Shown piece by piece: positions 59,050 to 64,000 of a stretch of DNA of 64,000 nt. A model generated the notes under the pieces. That model was given only the letters and a program-made list of their open reading frames with translations. It did not search any database and was not told where the DNA came from. The first letter of the stretch is position 1. The number at the start of each line of letters is the position of its first letter. Made by a program: the position numbers and the translations under genes. Source of the stretch: Scalesia atractyloides (lineage: Eukaryota > Streptophyta > Magnoliopsida > Asterales > Asteraceae); assembly GCA_947069175.1 (NCBI GenBank), contig CAMTDV010000007.1, forward strand, positions 52,900,083 to 52,964,082, given 5' to 3'.

Positions 59050-60847
59050 TCATTTTAGAAACAGATTTTTGTTTCTGAACAGCCTTGCGTTTGTTTTTGG
59101 CAACATTCCAATCCCATCAGATGATTTAACCTTGGGATTCACATTCTTCATTGCCTTAGGTGGTGATACCTTTATCGGCTTCGAATGATTGTTATCCTTA
59201 GGTGTAACCTTCTGATTTTGAACATGATACAGAACATGGGGACTGCGTGTGCAGTTTCGAGCAATGTGACCAGGAATGCCGCAATTGAAGCACGTTTTTC
59301 TCTTCACATATAAAGCATTCTGATCAGCTTGATTTGGTCTTGCAGGCCTTGAAGGATAAACTGATCCCTTATGTGCTTGATTTCTTTGCACGTTTCTTGT
59401 AGACGACGATGAATTTGGATGTTTGTACTTGTCGTTTGCAAGGGCCTTCTTCTGTTGTGGAGATTTCTTTTGATTGTTCTTGTTTTGTTTAGACTGTAAG
59501 TCTTCTTCAGAAATCTCCCCAACTTTTCCAAAAGCTTTGCTAGCACGGTCAAAAGCATATTTTTCACATTTGCCATTAACGACCGGCTTAACAAAAGCAT
59601 TTTTCATAACACTAGCCTTTTGAGGGCTATTGTTTGCCCACTGATGATTTTGGAGAGCATGATTGTCCTTGACGTTTGGACTTCTGCTTTCTTCGTCTCC
59701 GATTTGCTCGTTTCTGCTCTTTTAACTTGCTCTTAACCTTTTCATCACAAGCAGAAGATTCAGATTTTTCAGTTTGCACACTTGGAGCCTTGTTCATGTC
59801 AGCTCTCTCTTCATAAGCTGACTCATTAGAAGAGTCAACAGCATCAGATGGTTCCCGTGTGTCTGACGCATAATCACTGGGTTTGCCATACACCATATGC
59901 TGTGCTTTCTCAATATCTTCGTCGGTTTCAGGCATTGTTGTGTAGTTGTGATTATACGGTGGGGCAACCTGATTAAATCCCAAACCCTTCCCTTTGTTCC
60001 CCTTATATGCCAGCTGCACATTGCACACGTCTTGAACGAGCTTGCTGGATGTATCAAACTTCTTTATATTAACTTCATTTTGTTGATATTTTCCAGTAAG
60101 AAGTCCCAGCTCAACTCTTACCAAGTCGCATTCCATGGTTTTTGAGTCTAATCTGGTTTTGTAATCATGGACCCAACATTTCTGTTGATTTGCGTCCATG
60201 TGGAGCTGAGCTATGTCTTTCTTTTGTGCTTCAACCTTTTCTGTGAGTAACTTGTTACTTTCTCGAAGGCTGATGCACTGAGCCATTGCATTGTGGAATT
60301 AAGTGCCCTGAGTTGAGCAACCATATTCCTGCAAGGTTCAGTGCACAAAGGGTAGTTGACTGTGTCAATGTGCGATCTTGATTTGTCAGCGTGAGTTTGA
60401 GGTGTTGGGCTGCTGATTGCTGCTTGCTGGGCTTGAGGTTTCTTGCTCAGATACGTCTTCAGGATTAGACTCAGTTGATTTTGCATATAGATCTTTGAGA
60501 TCTTGGTTTGATTGTAAATGATCCCATAACCAAGAAATAAATGAGTCTTTGTCATCACCCAAAAAGCTATTCATATCATTTCTTACTTCCTCTTTTCGCC
60601 TTCCACGGTCAAGCAAACGCATCACATAGCCAGCAACCAGATCAACATTGTAGTTTCCAATAAACTCATTTAGCTTTTCCTTTACTTGATCCTGCAAGTT
60701 CGGGTTTTGATTTTGTGTATGGGGTGAGCTGCTGTTAATGGATGCTTTGATTAGTGGGCTAAAGACAATGTTTGGATTTTCATTCGGTTTGGAATTGTAG
60801 ACTAGGCTGAAGACTATGTTTGAGTTATGAGCTTGGGATGTAAACAT
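59050..60847 (-). pseudogene. copia-3 gag, degraded
   Basis: Minus strand from the ATG at 60847 (MFTSQAHNSNIVFSLVYNSK). The N-terminal part (60386-60847) has a helical segment (QDQVKEKLNEFIGNYNVDLV). A frameshift leads to a coiled-coil part at 59627-60286 (LLTEKVEAQKKDIAQLHMDA) with an acidic then very basic end (RRRRKQKSKRQ). The last part (59050-59607) carries a CCHC knuckle, CFNCGIPGHIARNC, near 59260-59300. Similar proteins are often annotated in Asteraceae genomes as CCHC zinc-finger proteins. Frameshifts near 60290-60390 and 59610 break it. No pol follows. Confidence 0.75.
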
Positions 60848-61229
60848 TTTTGGATAATCGAAACCGTACCGGTAAACACGATAAAAACTGTCTGAAACCT
60901 GTTTTTTACCAAGATGTACCGTTAGACTCGTCTCGACGATATGATTCCAATGATATATAATGTCTGATGGTGATTTTAGGAATTTTTGTGCCTTTTTGTG
61001 GCCTAAAAATCACACGAGTCAAACCATGCAACTGGTTTGTTAAGATTGTCTGTGGATCAAATTCTGTGTATGAAAACGTTTAACTCCGGTTACGTCAGCT
61101 GGTTAACTTTCCACCTTTGTGGGTACAACTTGGAACAGTACCAAATTCGGAACAGTAACTCGGATTAACAATCCGAGATGGAATCTCAAACAGTGATCCG
61201 AAATGCTAATCCGAGATGGTGATCCGCGA
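60848..61229 (-). other. copia-3 leader
   Basis: Matches the copia-1 leader in reverse (AGTTAACCAGCTGACGTAAC, GACTCGTGTGATTTTTAGG). It includes several ATCCGAG / TTCGGAT motifs at 61148-61229, where the similarity stops. Confidence 0.65.
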
Positions 61230-63258
61230 TTGGGCGAAAAAGACGTCCGAGTACACGTGTCACGACATCGCGCCATGTGTCAAACCTACCTAGGACATGT
61301 GGCAGACCTATGCCAGGCCGACCTCCCCCGCGCCACGCGAGAGATACCATGTCTCCTCCCACGACACGTGGGACAAACCTACCTTGGCTATATAAAGGCC
61401 AGTCTAGGACAGAAACATTTGCACCTTTTCGCTTGAAATTCGATACTTCTTTCGCTCTCGTTCTGTCGTACTAATGCCAAAACCCCTAAACCTCGAAACA
61501 CTGCCCCGTAGAAAGTGTGCTAACCCTGATCACTAGTACGATACCCTGTCCGATCGATCTGAAACCAAATCAACGGATGTTTAAGTGTTGCCTGAATAAG
61601 GATATACTTTGTCATCTACGTTGGGGTTTTGATCTCGTAATTATCGTTAAAGTTGAACTGGGTTAATACACTAATATGATTTGCATTGTGTGTTTATCTG
61701 GAAATTGGAACTTAACCAGGGGGCTGCTAAATTAGAAAACATAGCGGTTAAGAAAGCTTAGTGGTTAAGTAAACTTAATGCCTAAGGAAACGTAACAGGA
61801 AATGAAACTTAAAAGCTAAGTAAGTGAATTAATTAATCAGCTGAGTAAATTAATTAATCGGCTACGTAGGTTACTTAGTTAAACAGTTAAAGTAAATTAA
61901 TCAGTTCGCTAAGTTTAGCAACAAAACGGTTAAGTAAGTTAAATAACTTAACATCTAAATAGGTATATATGAGGTAAATAATATATAAGGAAGATATATA
62001 TAAGAAAGGTACATAAGGGTAGATAACAACTGGGGAAGGTGTATATGGGTAGCTATCATCTAGGGAAGGCTTACCTAGAAAAGGTATATATGAAACTTCC
62101 TAAAAAGATACATATGAAACTTCCTAGAAAAGTATACATGAAACTTCATGGAAAAGAAACGCATGTTCCTAATCTATAAATAGGAAGCTAAGGATTCATT
62201 TTTCTTTGCTCATTCCTTCTCCTCTTCTCTCTATACGTTGGTGTTCTAACCAAGGATGATCGATATGATATTCTGTCCGATCGATCAGGGAACTAACTAA
62301 CGAATGTCAAAGTGCTGCCTAATTAAGGCTATGCTTTGTTAACTTACGTTATAGTTATGGTTCTGATCTCGTGACCATCGTTAGGTTTGATTTGGTTTTA
62401 CACTTATATGTATTCTACTTTGTTAAACTAAATGTTTAACTATCAGAAACCTCAAAACTATAAACTTACTATCAAAATAGACGCTTAATTACTGGAAGAA
62501 TTCCGAACTATATGTAGATGCTTAACTATCAGAAGGCTTAGAATCAGGAGGCCTGTCAAATCAAGAACTATAGACCTAAAAGGTGAGTCATCCTTATTTT
62601 CTCACAACATTGTGAGTCATTCTTTCTTTTTATTAAATGCTTTCAAAACCCTAAAATGTTTTTCAGTTATAATTACAGTAATTAAGTTTTTTTTTCTGAA
62701 ATTACTGCCGGTATGTGGGGTTTTGTATACACTACTTGATAATCTTCACTATTGGACAAAAGTTAGCCAATAAGTGATATGACCACCATCACATCGGAAC
62801 TGCCATCGAGTGACAAATACTGATATGATTAATTGATAGATATAAAAAATGTAAAAATCTTAAAGCTGTAAAATTATAACAATATATCTTTTCGTACAAA
62901 TGAATAAACTCACCAGTATTTCCAGCTGATGAAATATTTTTCTAAACATGTTTCAGGTGATTCCCGTATAACTGAATAAGAGTTGTGATACCACACCAAA
63001 AGGCTTAAAGAAGTGGCTTATTTTATCAATTAAATTAAGAAACATTGTTTTATGGGTTTATCCACTATTAAAAGCTACCTTTGTAAAACATGGGTTTTAT
63101 TCCCGTTTGTTATAAATAAATTCTAGTGCTTCTAAACTCAGATATTTTTCCTTACTCACGTTCCTGATGAATTTTCCCACTGCAATATTTTCAAAATTAC
63201 CACCGGTACCACTTGACTATTCACGGCTCCCGTCCAAGATGTGGTCGAGTTGTGACAG
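61230..63258 (+). mobile_element. LTR-like gypsy DNA with two similar promoter-like segments
   Basis: Non-coding. Two related segments: TATATAAAGG near 61388 followed by CTGTCCGATCGATC near 61547, and CTATAAATAGG near 62174 followed by TTCTGTCCGATCGATC near 62272, each then with a GTGCTGCCT/GTGTTGCCT motif and GATCTCGT. They look like the promoter/R parts of two related LTRs. A possible LTR end, GAGTTGTGACA, is at 63248-63258. Limits and target duplications are unresolved. Open frames at 61203-61474 have no protein features. Confidence 0.45.
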
Positions 63259-63282
63259 TGCAGGTCGAGCGGGTAGCCTGGT

Positions 63283-64000
63283 AAAGGAACTCAACATGCG
63301 TCAACTTCGCTGGATAGAGTTGTTAAACGACTACGATTGCGAGATTCGCTACACCCCTGGTAAAGCGAATGTAATGACCGATGCACTTTGTCGTAAGACT
63401 CATTCGAAGAGTATTCATTGTTAACAAATCCTTAGCAATCTTCAAAATCGATTTCGTGAAGCACAACACCCATCCATTAATGAAGACAACATGTACAATG
63501 AGATGAATTATGGTGCTGAAGAACAACTCGTATCCAAATCCGATGGTAGTCTGTACTATCTCAATTGCGTCTGGATTCCAAATCATGACAACCTTCATGA
63601 CTTCTTGATGAAGGAAGCTCATAAATCCCGATATTCCATTCATACTGTCGCTGACAAGATGTACCAAGACTTGCGTACGTCCTATTGGTGGCCTAGAATG
63701 AAGAAGGATATCGCTGTCTACTTCTCAAAATGCCTCACCTGTTCCAAGGTGAAGGCTGAACATCAATGCCCATCTGGCTTTCTCGAACAACCAAAAATTC
63801 CAGTCTGGAAATGAGAGAGTATAGCAATGGATTTCGTCACCAAACTTCCTCGTACATCATTTGGTCATGATAGCATCTGGGTTATCATTGATCTTTGACC
63901 AAGTCAGCTCATTTCCTCCCCATTCATTATGATTACAAAGTCAAGAAATTGGCTCGTATCTACACGGATGAAGTCATTTGTCACCATGATATTCCCTTTG
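63283..64000 (+). pseudogene. gypsy-2 RNase H end and integrase, cut by the window
   Basis: Starts inside RNase H (ELNMRQLRWIELLNDYDCEI, then KANVMTDAL). A TAA at 63422-63424 ends that frame. The integrase HHCC zinc domain follows (HKSRYSIHTVADKMYQDL...CLTCSKV, about 63619-63754). The core starts with MDFVTKLPRTSFGHD near 63830. A TGA at 63812-63814 and a frameshift near 63895 are present. The element continues beyond the right edge; everything before RNase H is missing. Confidence 0.85.

Larger units (their letters stand above)
53559..61229 (-). mobile_element. copia-3: gag-only LTR retrotransposon with a solo-LTR insertion
   Basis: Minus strand. 3' LTR at 53559-53979, long non-coding 3' internal region (53980-59049, interrupted by the solo LTR 54970-57860), broken gag (59050-60847) and leader (60848-61229). 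The leader and the non-coding block match copia-1 (leader 3720-3990 and block 6640-6780) in reverse. No pol. The 5' LTR is missing: the copia-1-like leader stops at about 61229. Confidence 0.75.

Overview
The window is plant nuclear DNA. The evidence is a spliced four-exon PIP2 aquaporin, chromovirus and copia retrotransposons primed by initiator-Met tRNA, Helitrons with CTAG ends, and a MULE. The retroelement proteins (an acidic leader ORF before gag, an ATHILA-ORF1-like protein) resemble those I associate with Asteraceae, so a daisy-family genome is my best guess; no host marker proves it.

Layout. 1-9008: a large degraded LTR of chromovirus type, split by a complete gag-only copia element (copia-1, 2707-7898, 5-bp duplication GAAGG). 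9264-34027: a 24.8-kb Ty3/gypsy chromovirus with 4.2-4.3-kb LTRs and GGCCT duplications. It is itself split, in its acidic leader ORF, by a 9.5-kb element on the minus strand (14936-24465, TGCGG duplications). That nested element has gag but no pol. Each of its LTRs carries five tRNA-like modules, and its 3' internal region carries six hairpin repeats. 34028-40465: AT-rich DNA, a Tourist-like MITE, a small TAGGGATGAACA inverted-repeat element, and a 5-kb MULE encoding a broken transposase plus an ATHILA-ORF1-like protein.

40466-45700: the only convincing host gene, a PIP2 aquaporin at 42332-45214. A short Helitron and a foldback element lie upstream, two inverted-repeat elements sit in its introns, and a MULE-type MITE with a perfect 9-bp duplication lies just downstream. 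46655-53200: a degraded copia element (copia-2) on the minus strand, interrupted by a 1.28-kb Helitron and by a 2.5-kb LTR. 53559-61229: a second gag-only copia element (copia-3, minus strand), interrupted by a solo LTR at 54970-57860 (ATCTT duplications). 61230-64000: LTR-like DNA and a truncated gypsy RNase H/integrase fragment that runs off the window.

How the parts relate. The gag-only elements would need enzymes from autonomous relatives; the resident chromovirus shares the initiator-Met primer site and a pre-polypurine-tract palindrome with the nested element. The most unusual structures are the tRNA-like arrays in the nested LTRs, the six hairpins with a compensatory stem change, the array of TTCGGAT motifs in the copia-1 leader, and a non-coding block conserved between copia-1 and copia-3. 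All boundaries were read by eye from terminal motifs and target-site duplications; similarity statements are visual and not computed.
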